Assembly: GCA_002307215.1 (NCBI GenBank) | Contig: DBTU01000003.1 | Location: forward strand, 29,824 to 93,823 | Direction of reading: 5' to 3' | From: Lachnoclostridium sp. UBA1308 | GTDB taxonomy: Bacteria; Bacillota; Clostridia; Lachnospirales; Lachnospiraceae | Length of the DNA stretch: 64,000 bases | Shown: in pieces, positions 34,325 through 44,538 of the stretch | How positions within the stretch are numbered: the first letter of the stretch is position 1 | Layout: each line of letters opens with the position of its first letter | Position numbers and translations under genes: made by a program | The notes under the pieces: generated by a model | Told to the model about the DNA's origin: nothing | The model's input: only the letters and a program-made list of their open reading frames with translations | The model's database searches: none

Positions 34325-37063
34325 ATGAAGGAAACAAAGAATATGATAACTCCTTACGGACTAAAAACAGAATACCTAACGAATCCATTGGGAATTGATG
34401 TACAAAATCCGCGATTTAGCTGGTTACTGAAATCTGAGTCGCGAGGTGTGATGCAGCGCGCTTACCGGGTGATTGTTGCTACCGATAAGGATTTGGTTTC
34501 CAGGGGTATAGGGGATATGTGGGACAGTGGTAAGATCCTCTCGAGAGAAACTACCAATATCGAATATGCAGGTAAAAGCTTACTAAGCAGGACCAGCTAT
34601 TGGTGGAGGGTGTTTTGTAGCCACAATTCAGATTTACTGGATTCGTTCAGTGAAATAGCTATATTTGAGACAGCTCTTTTTCACCAGTCAGACTTTGTGA
34701 ATCAATGGATTATTACTGATGAGACAAAAGCCGCCTCCATCTTGAGAAGAGAATTTAGCTTGAAGGGGGATATTAGCCAAGCACGTGCATATATATGTGG
34801 ATTAGGGTATTATGAGATGTATTTTAACGGACAAAAAGTGGGAGACCATGTACTAGACCCAAATTGGACGGATTTTGACAACCGTGTGCTACAGAATCTG
34901 ATCTACCCTCATGAAGACAAATCAGGAAAACGAGCACTCTATGTTACCTATGATATTACTTCACTTTTGAAATTGGGCGTAAACGCTGTCGGTATAATGC
35001 TGGGAAATGGTTGGTATAACCAATGCGAGAAGGATGTCGAAGGCCAGATGTCATATGGGAAGCCAAGGCTATGGCTGCAGATACATATGAGATACGAGGA
35101 TGGAACAGAAGAGATTTTAGGAAGTGACAATACCTGGAAATGCTCTAAGGGGCCAATCACTTACAATAATATTTATTTTGGTGAGATCTATGATGCGCGA
35201 CTGGAGCAGATGGGCTGGAATCTGGATGGATTTGATGATTCTAGATGGGACATGGTTTCCGAGGTGCAGAAGGTGTCGGGTGTGTTAAAAGCACAGTTGT
35301 CACCGGCTGATAAGGTAATCTCCGTTATAAAACCTGTTGTTATATCGGAGCGGAAGAAGGGTATCCAAATATATGACCTGGGACGCAATATTTCGGGATG
35401 GGCCCGTATTAGAGTCTTGGGCAGCTCCGGTCAAAGGGTTGTAATGCGCTTTGCCGAAGAACTTGACACGGAGGGAGGCCTGGATTTTACCAGCGCAGAT
35501 ATAGGTTCAGGACAGCAGATACAGCAAGATATCTATATCCTGTCAGGTAAAGGACCGGAGACATATGAGCCCCATTTCACCTGGCATGGGTTCCGCTACG
35601 TAGAGGTGACTGTGGAGGATGGAATTACCATGGAAAGCCTTATGGGAGTTGTTGTGCATTCAGACGTTAAAAATGCAGGCAATTTCTCCTGCTCCAATAA
35701 CCTGTTCAATAGGATTTTTGAGATATACAGATGGAGTCAGCTAGGGAATTTGCACGGCGGAGTTCCCAGTGATTGTCCGCACCGTGAGCGCCTTGGGTAT
35801 ACCGGAGATGCTCAAATAACTGCACAATCCGCAATATTTAGTTTTGATATGGCAGCTTTTTATACAAAATGGATTGAGGATATCTCCGGTGCACAAAACC
35901 CTGAATCCGGATACGTTCCGCATACGGTCCCTTTTTATGGCGGAGGAGGGGGTCCCGGCGGATGGGGAAGTGCGGCGGTTCTTATGCCCTGGTATATGTT
36001 CCTATACTACAAGGATAAAAGGATACTGGAAAAGAATTATAAAATGATGCTTAACTGGATGGAATATATGAGCAGGCATTCTGATGCGGATGGTATCATT
36101 ATAAGCGAGGAGCTGGGTTCCTGGTGTCTGGGTGAATGGATAGTACCTCGCCAGTTTGAGAATATTGACGAAACGAGAGATGATTTTAATATTGATGTAC
36201 CGGCGAAACTTGTTAATACGTTCTTTTATTTACTGTCCGCTTCCTATATGAAGTCAATTGCCGAACTTCTCGGAGATTGCAAAGCTAGTGAACATTTTGA
36301 AGCCTTACACAATACATTAAAAAAAGCTATGCATAAGAGATTTTATAATGAAAAAACGGGATCATATGCAACAGGTGTTCAAGGCAGTGATGTATTTCCG
36401 CTGGCCGCGGACTGTGTGCCGGAGGAAAATAAAGGCAGGGTACTTGCTAATTTGGTACAAAACATTATGGTAAAGAATAATGGCCACCTTGATACTGGTA
36501 TTTTTGGGACCTTTTATATGCTGGAGGTGCTTACGGAGAATGGAGAAGCAGAAACAGCCTATACCATAATGAATCAATCAAGTTATCCGGGTTACGGATA
36601 TATGTTATCACAGGGAGCAACGACACTTTGGGAAGAATGGGAAAAAGAGCATGGTTCCCATAACCATCCGATGTTTGGAAGTATCGTGGCTTGGATGTTC
36701 AAGTATGTTAGTGGTCTACAGCCCGACAAGGATAGGCCGGGATTTCAAAATATCATCTTACGACCCGGCCTGTTTTCTGAGATTGATTATGCCGAGGCTT
36801 CTTATGAGTCGATTCTGGGGCATATTGCAATCAGATGGGAAAGGCAAGGCACTAAAATGGCGATATGGATAGACATCCCTTGTAACTGCAGCGCCGATTT
36901 GTATTTACCGATAAAGGAATTAGACAAAGTGGTAGAGGGTGGGATTCCTGTTTTTCATAATGGATCATTACTGGACAAGCATTTGGGAATATTAGAAGCT
37001 TCTCTTGCGGAAGAGGGAGTAAAGGTATCTGTAAAATCCGGAAGATATCATTTTGAAATATAA
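34325..37063 (+). CDS. GH78 alpha-L-rhamnosidase
   Basis: About 912 residues. The frame opens at 34247 but the family begins near ITPYGLKTEYLTNPLGID, so ATG 34325 or ATG 34343 (AAGGA about 10 bases before) is the start. The layout is N-terminal beta-sandwiches, a central carbohydrate-binding part and an alpha/alpha-barrel. The GH78 catalytic signature SDCPHRERLGYTGDAQ is complete (about 481-496) and the second acid is likely in TLWEEWEKEHGSHNHPMFGS. It removes terminal alpha-rhamnose from plant or bacterial glycans and rhamnosides. No signal peptide is seen. It is the last gene of the transporter-mannosidase run and ends in a hairpin shared with the convergent DUF4886 gene. Confidence 0.93.
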   Translation: MKETKNMITPYGLKTEYLTNPLGIDVQNPRFSWLLKSESRGVMQRAYRVIVATDKDLVSRGIGDMWDSGKILSRETTNIEYAGKSLLSRTSYWWRVFCSHNSDLLDSFSEIAIFETALFHQSDFVNQWIITDETKAASILRREFSLKGDISQARAYICGLGYYEMYFNGQKVGDHVLDPNWTDFDNRVLQNLIYPHEDKSGKRALYVTYDITSLLKLGVNAVGIMLGNGWYNQCEKDVEGQMSYGKPRLWLQIHMRYEDGTEEILGSDNTWKCSKGPITYNNIYFGEIYDARLEQMGWNLDGFDDSRWDMVSEVQKVSGVLKAQLSPADKVISVIKPVVISERKKGIQIYDLGRNISGWARIRVLGSSGQRVVMRFAEELDTEGGLDFTSADIGSGQQIQQDIYILSGKGPETYEPHFTWHGFRYVEVTVEDGITMESLMGVVVHSDVKNAGNFSCSNNLFNRIFEIYRWSQLGNLHGGVPSDCPHRERLGYTGDAQITAQSAIFSFDMAAFYTKWIEDISGAQNPESGYVPHTVPFYGGGGGPGGWGSAAVLMPWYMFLYYKDKRILEKNYKMMLNWMEYMSRHSDADGIIISEELGSWCLGEWIVPRQFENIDETRDDFNIDVPAKLVNTFFYLLSASYMKSIAELLGDCKASEHFEALHNTLKKAMHKRFYNEKTGSYATGVQGSDVFPLAADCVPEENKGRVLANLVQNIMVKNNGHLDTGIFGTFYMLEVLTENGEAETAYTIMNQSSYPGYGYMLSQGATTLWEEWEKEHGSHNHPMFGSIVAWMFKYVSGLQPDKDRPGFQNIILRPGLFSEIDYAEASYESILGHIAIRWERQGTKMAIWIDIPCNCSADLYLPIKELDKVVEGGIPVFHNGSLLDKHLGILEASLAEEGVKVSVKSGRYHFEI

Positions 37064-37090
37064 AGACATCCGAGGACGAATGTGGTGAAT

Positions 37091-37130
37091 AACAGCTCAA
37101 TGCAATCTAGAGAAGCATTGGGCTGTTTTG
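37091..37130. terminator. Bidirectional terminator between GH78 and DUF4886 genes
   Basis: AACAGCTCAATGC (37091-37103) pairs with GCATTGGGCTGTT (37115-37127) with one G-U pair, followed by TTTT on the plus strand. It overlaps the last codons of the minus-strand gene. Confidence 0.65.
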
Positions 37131-37867
37131 TGTACAGTTTCTTTAATCAACTGAATTATTAATTGATCCACTTCTTTCCCCTCCGAGGCAGGCGGAAGAA
37201 AACTATTCTCTAAGATACTTTCTTTTAGAATGAATTCAAACCAGGTAGCTGCAATTGCATAACGGCCATAAACCAAATCTAAATGGAAGCCATCCCTACA
37301 CAGACTGATACCACCCTTGCCATAATCAAAAACCGGATTGGAGCGAAGCCTCTGAATCACTTGCCCACTGGGAATTAGTCCTAGAGGACATCTCGCTGTT
37401 AGGCTTTGATATGCTCCTTCTATGGCTATGAACATTTTACTCTGATTTTTGTCATAATTGATAAAATGAGGATGATCCGAATCAAGCTCATATGCCCATG
37501 TCTGATGAAGCAACTGCTCAGCAGCCGGAGCATAGTGCCTGACACAATCGGAGATATTTGTTATATAAGGATAAAAGGTATCCAAAAGACCGCTAGCCCC
37601 GCTTACCTGCTGCAAGGTAACATAATCCCAGAATTCTTCCATAAGCGCTTCTGTAATTGAAATCTTTCGACCGGTGTTTTGCCCATTTAGTTCGTAATCA
37701 TAAAGAGCAGCATTATTTATGATATTCCTCCAATGAGTCTCTAGTGAGCATCCGCCTATATATAGATTCACTACCTTGATTTCCTTACCGGCTTCCTTAG
37801 CGATGGAGTAAAGATATGCCGTGGCATCCTGAGAGAAGCTGTTGCCAATTGCGAGTATATTTATCAT
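37097..37867 (-). CDS. DUF4886 protein, predicted SGNH-like esterase
   Basis: 256 residues. Opens with ILAIGNSFSQDATAYLYSIA, an SGNH block-I variant (GNSFS in place of GDS), and has a late DGFHLDLVYGRYA segment that supplies Asp and His. This is the DUF4886 pattern found near glycoside hydrolases in Firmicutes and Bacteroidetes. It may be a deacetylase for the same acetylated glycan as the two CE2-like enzymes. It lacks a signal peptide. It is transcribed alone, convergent with the rhamnosidase, with AGGAG just before its start on the minus strand. Confidence 0.8.
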   Translation of the reverse strand: MINILAIGNSFSQDATAYLYSIAKEAGKEIKVVNLYIGGCSLETHWRNIINNAALYDYELNGQNTGRKISITEALMEEFWDYVTLQQVSGASGLLDTFYPYITNISDCVRHYAPAAEQLLHQTWAYELDSDHPHFINYDKNQSKMFIAIEGAYQSLTARCPLGLIPSGQVIQRLRSNPVFDYGKGGISLCRDGFHLDLVYGRYAIAATWFEFILKESILENSFLPPASEGKEVDQLIIQLIKETVHKTAQCFSRLH

Positions 37868-38151
37868 TATCTAGTCTCCTTTTTCTTTACTTATAAGGAT
37901 GATGGTAGCCTGTTTTAGGTAAGATGTATACTTTCAAATCCTATGATTCATCTCCATTTCTCACATTTTGGGGTGAAATATCTTGATATGACTGTACTAT
38001 CCTGTTTTTGCAGGCTTTGTTGTACTTGTCGAGAGGTCGCGAAAATGATAAAATAAACGGAACCGACGAAAATTAAGCTAGAGATTGGCTCTATAAAAGG
38101 ATGAGCAACTGATTTTTTGGGAGCAAGTAGAAATGGAGGATTAATTGGGGG

Positions 38152-40380
38152 ATGAAAAATAAAAAAGGTCAACTTCACCTGAAATTATATTGCTCGATGA
38201 TTTTATGCATAGTTATTGCTATTTTAATTACATCATCAATTCTTTATTTTAATTTCCAATCAATTCTTCTGAAGCATGAGTATAATTCCAAACTTGAGAA
38301 GATGGAAAGCGAGTCAGCTCGTATCACAAAGTTGTCGAATATAGCTTTGAGAACGGTATATCAGATATATAATGATATATCAGTAAAGAAGTTACTTACT
38401 TATGATGATATTGACGCTGTTGATGAAAGTGCGGCATTTATTCAATTACGCTACTATTTAACCACGGTTCCGAATGTTGACTCAATCTATGTCTATAATA
38501 GGAATAATAATAGAATCTATAATGTTACAAATGAATCTGATTTAATTCGACCTTGGAATGTAGATTATGATAAAAATGATGGTAATTTTTTTGATAAGTC
38601 AGCAGTGGACATGATCAATAACTGTAATGATTATCTGCCCTTAATTCCGGCTCCCAGATACTATCAGGTGAATGACCAATATACGAAGTGTGTATATTCC
38701 TATCTGATGTATAACACATTTACAAATAGTAAATTTAGTGATACAGTTATGCTTAATTTGGATTCTGAGTACCTTTTTCAAAAAGATTATGATGATTTGA
38801 ATAGTATTTTCCTGGTGGTAGATCAAAGTAATAAAGTGATCTATTCAAATTCCGATAAATTTAAAGCGACAGAACAGCTTCAGAATAATTTTGATCCTGA
38901 AGGAAAAATAAAGAAAGATGAGTCCGGATATTTTCTTACGAAAATCGATGGGGCTAAATCGGTTATTATTTTTACCGGTGCAGATAAACATCATTGGAGA
39001 TATATCAGTATAATTGAATATAATGTTCTTTTAGCCCAGGTTAATAAGATGCAGACAATCTGCATTATCATTACTTTACTGATAGCAGGGGTTGGCGCTT
39101 TCATTGCTTATATCTTTTCAAGAAGATTAAGCATTCCGATACGAAATATGTCTGAGAATGTGAAAAACTTGCAAAGTGAAAATCGTCAGTTGGGTAAGGT
39201 GGCTAGGAATCAGAAGGTTACGGAGTTGTTAGTAAACAGTGGGTTGGATAGTAAGGGAGACTATAAAACAGGACGTGAATTGTTATCTTTAATTGGTATG
39301 GAATTTAACGGAGAAACCAATCTGATTTTATTGTGTCTCTATGTCGATGGTTATAAAGTACTGTTTGAAACATTTGGCGCATTAGAGGTACAAGCGTATA
39401 AATTTGCTGCCGCTAATATATTAAGCGAATTAATAGGTGAAAGAGTAAAAACATTTTATATCGACATGGGAAGTGATAAAAGCCTGTTATTTATGAGTGT
39501 GGATGCAATGGTAACCAAAGAGTATTTGGAAGCACAGATTAAGAAGATGCAATATCATATAAGGGATTATTTCTCTACTTCGATGTCGGTAATAGTAAGT
39601 ATACCGGAGGATGATCCGGATAACTTATATTCTATATATGAGAAAATGGAGGAGACATTATCAAGAAGAATCTTTCTTGGAGATGAGTATTTTACTTTTA
39701 TATCGAAAGCAGACGTCAATTCAGATTACCACTATGAATATCCAGACCAGATGGAGAAACATCTGATAGAAGGTCTTATGCTTGGGAAAGCAGACGAAGC
39801 TAAGAAAATCTATACTGATATCATCACAGAAACATATCAATACCCTATCATCATATATAATATGGTAATCAGCCGTTTGATATTTGCGATAGACAATGTA
39901 GTCAGTGTAATTAGGAAGAATGGATTTGATATATCCTTTTCGGGACATTTTTTACTTTCTAACCTAATCCAAGAAGAAGATACACTGGAAATCAGAAATG
40001 AGAAATTCTATGAGCTGTTTGATCGAGTTCAAAACGAGCTTGAGAACAGAAAAACGGAGAAGCAGGAGCAGACGATAGAAAAGATAAATAACATTCTGGA
40101 GACAGGATTTCATGATTCTGCTTTTTCCCTAGACTATCTTGCTGAGACAATAGTCATGTCCACTGCATATATGTGCCGAATATATAAACAATATACCGGT
40201 AATACAATCATCGACAAATTGGCGGCTATACGGATGAATAAAGCAAGAGATTTGCTTGCTAATACGCAATTATCAGTGAGTGAGATTGCTGAGAAGGTGG
40301 GATACTCTAATTCGACTTATTTTTATAGGGTATTTAAGAAAGAAAATGGCGTTACGCCAAATGAGTTTCGTAGAAAATAA
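38152..40380 (+). CDS. Membrane-bound AraC-family sensor-regulator, copy 1
   Basis: 742 residues. A membrane helix (about 10-32) is followed by an extracellular Cache-like sensor (about 35-295), a second helix (about 302-324), a middle region of about 300 residues and a C-terminal AraC DNA-binding domain (about 640-742: SLDYLAETIVMSTAYMCRIYKQYTGNTIIDKL, then VSEIAEKVGYSNSTYFYRVFKKENGVTPNEFRR). Such one-component sensors read an extracellular ligand and control nearby sugar genes in Lachnospiraceae and Paenibacillus. The next gene encodes a paralogue over the whole length. GGAGG lies 12 bases before ATG 38152, somewhat far. Likely target: the transporter and hydrolases from 42941 on. Confidence 0.9.
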   Translation: MKNKKGQLHLKLYCSMILCIVIAILITSSILYFNFQSILLKHEYNSKLEKMESESARITKLSNIALRTVYQIYNDISVKKLLTYDDIDAVDESAAFIQLRYYLTTVPNVDSIYVYNRNNNRIYNVTNESDLIRPWNVDYDKNDGNFFDKSAVDMINNCNDYLPLIPAPRYYQVNDQYTKCVYSYLMYNTFTNSKFSDTVMLNLDSEYLFQKDYDDLNSIFLVVDQSNKVIYSNSDKFKATEQLQNNFDPEGKIKKDESGYFLTKIDGAKSVIIFTGADKHHWRYISIIEYNVLLAQVNKMQTICIIITLLIAGVGAFIAYIFSRRLSIPIRNMSENVKNLQSENRQLGKVARNQKVTELLVNSGLDSKGDYKTGRELLSLIGMEFNGETNLILLCLYVDGYKVLFETFGALEVQAYKFAAANILSELIGERVKTFYIDMGSDKSLLFMSVDAMVTKEYLEAQIKKMQYHIRDYFSTSMSVIVSIPEDDPDNLYSIYEKMEETLSRRIFLGDEYFTFISKADVNSDYHYEYPDQMEKHLIEGLMLGKADEAKKIYTDIITETYQYPIIIYNMVISRLIFAIDNVVSVIRKNGFDISFSGHFLLSNLIQEEDTLEIRNEKFYELFDRVQNELENRKTEKQEQTIEKINNILETGFHDSAFSLDYLAETIVMSTAYMCRIYKQYTGNTIIDKLAAIRMNKARDLLANTQLSVSEIAEKVGYSNSTYFYRVFKKENGVTPNEFRRK

Positions 40381-40394
40381 TATTTATATATTAC

Positions 40395-40444
40395 AAGGAG
40401 CTGTCGTAAAGCGGTGGAATAACCGTCGAGCGCAGCTTTTTTTC
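40395..40444 (+). terminator. Terminator between the two AraC-type sensor genes
   Basis: AAGGAGCTG pairs with CAGCTTTTT around an inner CGGT/ACCG stem, ending in a run of T. It makes the second sensor gene an independent unit. Confidence 0.65.
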
Positions 40445-40598
40445 ATTTTCACCATGATATATCAAGAAAATATAGCTATATCAAGATTGTGCATAGACAA
40501 ATGTAACGATAAGAGATGAAAAGCGTGATTTGAAAGTATACAAGATTTCAATAATATAATATGCTCGACCTAGCTTATATGAGAGGAGGGGGCGTTGG

Positions 40599-42833
40599 TT
40601 GAAGTCAGGAAGTAAAGAAAGTAAAATTTATCTTAAAGTATCGATTACAATAATATTTTGTGTTGTAATTGCTATATTTATTACGTCTTCCATCCTCTAT
40701 GTTAACTTTCAATCGATATTGATGAAACATGAGTATGAAACCAATCTAGATAAAATGGAAAGTGAAGAAATACAGAGAGCTCAGTTGTCTAATATTGCAC
40801 TAAATACCCTATATCAGATTTATAAAGATATTTCTGTTACAAAGCTTCTAACCTATGAGAAAATCAGTCCTTTTGAAGAGAGCGCAGCATTTCTTCAGTT
40901 ACGATCTTTCTTAGTTACAATTCCAAATGTAAATTCTATCTATGTATACAATATGAAAAACAAAAGAATTTATGATGTAACAAATGAAAACAAGCTGATA
41001 AAGCCTTGGAATGCGGATTACTATACCAGAGCTGATTTTTACGATTCTACGGCAGTTACTATGATTGATCATTGTACTGATTATACCCCTTTTATCGTTG
41101 TGCCAAGATATTATCAGATTGATAATAACACAGCAAAATGTGTTTATTCATATATCATGTATGATACCTTCAAAAACAGTAAACAACGTAATGTTATTAT
41201 GCTGAATCTGGAATCAGAATATTTGTTTCAGGAGGAGCGGTCAGATGATCCGAGTACCATTTCTCTTGTCGTGGATAATGCTGGTAAGATGATATATTCA
41301 AGCTCAAGCGAATTCGAAGCACTGGATAATGTTAAGGATTATTTTGATTATGACAATATTATAAGTAAAGAAAAAGCAGGATATTTTCTGACGGATATCA
41401 ATGGTAAGAAATCAGTTATTATATTCACGAAGATGGATAAATATGGATGGAGAGGCGTAAATATCATCAATTATACGCATCTGGTATCACAGGTGAATAA
41501 ATTACAGTCTGTTACAATTTTTATAACTATTTTGATAGCCTGCATCGGGTTGTTCGGAGCATTTATATGTTCTTACAAATTATCTGCGCCAATACGCATT
41601 ATGTCAAAGGACATTAGTATACTGCAAAGTGAAAAACGTCAGACAGAAACTTTGACAAAGAGAATCACACTAAAAGAATTTTTAGAAAATGATGGATTGG
41701 AAAGCGACGGAAGTCGAAAGAGTGGAGCGGATTTGTTATCGTTATTGGGTATACAGTTAACAAAGGATCAAAAACTGGCTTTATTATGTGTGAAGATGGA
41801 TGATTATCAATATTTATTGGAAACCTCCAATTCTCAAATTATCAATGCATACAAATTCGCTGCAATCAACATTTTGAACGAGTTAATGGGGGAAAGCATC
41901 AATACCTATTGTCTGGATCTGAGCCTCGGGAAAAGTATACTATTTGTTGTTATTGACGGTAAAGGAGCAAAGGAGTGTTTGGATACCCATATTGTCTGTA
42001 TGCAAAGGTTAGTGAAGGAATATTTTCAAGTCTCCATATCAGTTGCTGTCAGCAGCTTTGAAGAGGATTCGAACAAGCTTTTTTATCAATATGAACAAAT
42101 TGAAGAAGTGCTATCCAGAAGTATCTTTTGGACAAAGGGCACGATTGTTCATTGTTTAGATATGAAAATTAATCCGGTGGAAAATTATGAATATCCTGAA
42201 AGTAAAGAAAAGCAGTTCATGGAATGTTTCACGCACGGTAAAGCAAAAGAAGCAGAGGAGATATACCTCTCAATTGTGATGGAAACTTACCATTATCCTA
42301 TTGTAATCTATAATATGGTAATCAGTCGTTTGATTTTCATGATTAACAATATGGTTAGTCTGATTGTAAAGAACAGCTCCAAGTGCTCTTTTGCCAGCAC
42401 TATCATTCTTACGAATTTACTACAGGAATTTGATAGCATCGAAGAAAGAAATGGGAAGTTTCGCGACTTGTTTGAATTAATTCAACGGGATATGGCAAAT
42501 AAGAAGAATGATAAACTTCATCAAATAATTACGGATATTAATCTCTTAATTGAGAAAGAGTATATGAATCCATTGTTATCGATCGAAATGATCGCAGAAG
42601 AAGTAGGAATGTCTACAGCACATATTTGCCGGATTTATAAACAAGATACAGGAAATACAATTAATGAAACACTTCTGAGTAAACGGATGGAGCAAGCGAG
42701 ACAACTCCTTACGGACAGCTCCTTATCAGTGAATGCAGTATCGGAAAAAGTGGGATTTACTAGTTCCTCCTATTTTTACCGTGCATTTAAGAAAGTGAAT
42801 AGAGTAACACCCAATGAATTTCGCAGAAAATAA
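40599..42833 (+). CDS. Membrane-bound AraC-family sensor-regulator, copy 2
   Basis: 744 residues starting at TTG 40599, supported by GAGGAGGGGG 6 bases upstream. It has the same order as copy 1: membrane helix (about 12-34), extracellular sensor, second helix (about 300-325), middle region and AraC domain (about 640-744, ending FKKVNRVTPNEFRRK). Long blocks are shared with copy 1 (ILYxNFQSILxKHEY, NSIYVYN, PIxIYNMVISRLIF, ending TPNEFRRK), so it arose by tandem duplication. The sensor halves have diverged more than the DNA-binding ends, which suggests different ligands but related target sites. Confidence 0.9.
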   Translation: MKSGSKESKIYLKVSITIIFCVVIAIFITSSILYVNFQSILMKHEYETNLDKMESEEIQRAQLSNIALNTLYQIYKDISVTKLLTYEKISPFEESAAFLQLRSFLVTIPNVNSIYVYNMKNKRIYDVTNENKLIKPWNADYYTRADFYDSTAVTMIDHCTDYTPFIVVPRYYQIDNNTAKCVYSYIMYDTFKNSKQRNVIMLNLESEYLFQEERSDDPSTISLVVDNAGKMIYSSSSEFEALDNVKDYFDYDNIISKEKAGYFLTDINGKKSVIIFTKMDKYGWRGVNIINYTHLVSQVNKLQSVTIFITILIACIGLFGAFICSYKLSAPIRIMSKDISILQSEKRQTETLTKRITLKEFLENDGLESDGSRKSGADLLSLLGIQLTKDQKLALLCVKMDDYQYLLETSNSQIINAYKFAAINILNELMGESINTYCLDLSLGKSILFVVIDGKGAKECLDTHIVCMQRLVKEYFQVSISVAVSSFEEDSNKLFYQYEQIEEVLSRSIFWTKGTIVHCLDMKINPVENYEYPESKEKQFMECFTHGKAKEAEEIYLSIVMETYHYPIVIYNMVISRLIFMINNMVSLIVKNSSKCSFASTIILTNLLQEFDSIEERNGKFRDLFELIQRDMANKKNDKLHQIITDINLLIEKEYMNPLLSIEMIAEEVGMSTAHICRIYKQDTGNTINETLLSKRMEQARQLLTDSSLSVNAVSEKVGFTSSSYFYRAFKKVNRVTPNEFRRK

Positions 42834-42940
42834 GAGGATTAGCAATAACTATGAGAGAAGAAAGTTTTATGAGCAGATTGTAAATTAGCCTAGCTGATTT
42901 CATTTATACAATTTATTACATAGATTATGGAGGCATAACG

Positions 42941-44443
42941 ATGAAAAAGGGCATTGAAAAAATTAAAGCCGCAAAAGACGGGGGTTATAGTTACATGGAG
43001 AGACTTTATCAGGGAAAAAAACTGGGCATATGGATATCCTTAGCGGTTTCTCTGATTACAACCCTTCTGTTTCTACTGACGAAAGTAATCAAAATAGAAA
43101 ATACTGCTCAGCTCTCGGAAGTTCTTGGGTTAGATTTACAGGAGGGAGGATTCAGTACGAGTTATAGTACATTTAATATGCTGTCTTTTGTTCATAAAAG
43201 CGGATTGGGTGCACAGGGTTTGTTTGCAATGATTTTATTTGCAATTACGATAATAACGATTGTATTGAATATTTCTTATTTGATAAAAGCGCAAAAATTC
43301 AGTAGCCGCAAGAGCAATATAAAAATCTATGAGGCCGGACAATATGCGATGGTTTTTAATATCTTATTAAGCCTTTTGGTGATTCTCTTTGGTATTTACT
43401 CCAACAAGATATTAGGGCTGGTAAATATATTCTCACATTCCGTTTTGTTATACCTTATCATTGTTATTTCGATTGCGGGGTTTGTGGTGATAAAGCGAAT
43501 GGAAGCACCGGAGAGAAAATTGTATAAAGAACTGGGGTTTTTCAAGGAATTAAGAAAAAACTGGGTACTATTTATGCTGTTGCTGCCGACAATCCTATTT
43601 TTTGCGATTAATAATTATCTACCCATGGTAGGTATCTATTTTGCTTTTGAAAAATTCAATTTCCGTGATGGATTATGGAGCAGTCCGTTTGTTATGTTTG
43701 ACAACTTTGAATACATATGGAAAGCGGATTTGCTTAAGTTAATGAAAAACACAGTACTATATAATCTTGTATTTATTATATTGGGACACATATTCAAGAT
43801 TTTTATCGCGATTTTAATCAGTCAGCTTACCTGCAAATGGTTTAAGCGATTAAATCAGACACTGATTTTCATGCCACATTTCGTGTCATATGTAATATTG
43901 AATGTTATTGTATATAATTTACTTACTTACGAAACAGGTGCAGTTAATACTTTTCTTACTACGTTTGGCGCAGACCGAATTGACTTCTATAATACCCCCG
44001 GTTATTGGCCCTTTATCATTGTATTCTTTGATTTGTGGAAAGGGGTAGGATATGGATCCGTTGTTTATCTTGCAGCCATATTAGGTATTGACAAAACTTT
44101 TTACGAAGCAGCTGAAGTTGACGGTGCGAACGTTTTTCAACAGATACGATACATAACTTTGCCACTCCTCAAACCTACCTTTATCATACTTGTACTATTC
44201 TCCTTAGGTAACATTATGCGAGGCCAATTTGATCTCTTCTATCAGATTGTGGGTAATAATGGTCTTCTATTTAATGCAACGGATATCTTTGATACTTATG
44301 TATACCGACTGACGATGACAAATCCTTTAAATAATGGTTTGGGTACAGCAGCAGGACTATTCCAGTCGCTCTTTGGATTTGTCGTTATACTGTTAACAAA
44401 CTATATCGTTAAGAGAAAGAATGAAGATTATGCATTATTTTAA
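42941..44443 (+). CDS. LplB-type sugar ABC permease with an extra N-terminal membrane domain
   Basis: 500 residues against about 300 for LplB-type permeases. The last 290 residues (from RKNWVLFMLLLPTILFFAIN) are a normal permease with the EAA loop FYEAAEVDGANVFQQIRYITLPLLKPT. The first 200 residues add about four more helices (for example GIWISLAVSLITTLLFLL, LFAMILFAITIITIVL, YAMVFNILLSLLVILF, LLYLIIVISIAGFVVI) separated by short loops. This extension is unusual. GGAGG precedes ATG 42941. It forms an uptake system with the LplC-like permease and binding lipoprotein that follow; no ATPase is encoded nearby. Confidence 0.9.
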   Translation: MKKGIEKIKAAKDGGYSYMERLYQGKKLGIWISLAVSLITTLLFLLTKVIKIENTAQLSEVLGLDLQEGGFSTSYSTFNMLSFVHKSGLGAQGLFAMILFAITIITIVLNISYLIKAQKFSSRKSNIKIYEAGQYAMVFNILLSLLVILFGIYSNKILGLVNIFSHSVLLYLIIVISIAGFVVIKRMEAPERKLYKELGFFKELRKNWVLFMLLLPTILFFAINNYLPMVGIYFAFEKFNFRDGLWSSPFVMFDNFEYIWKADLLKLMKNTVLYNLVFIILGHIFKIFIAILISQLTCKWFKRLNQTLIFMPHFVSYVILNVIVYNLLTYETGAVNTFLTTFGADRIDFYNTPGYWPFIIVFFDLWKGVGYGSVVYLAAILGIDKTFYEAAEVDGANVFQQIRYITLPLLKPTFIILVLFSLGNIMRGQFDLFYQIVGNNGLLFNATDIFDTYVYRLTMTNPLNNGLGTAAGLFQSLFGFVVILLTNYIVKRKNEDYALF

Positions 44444-44538
44444 TTAGGCGCAACAAGCGTACTGCGTTTTTGGTTGGTACAAGCTTCTGGAGATAATAGG
44501 GATAGTGGAAATTGTGGAAAATGAAAGGATAAGACGAG

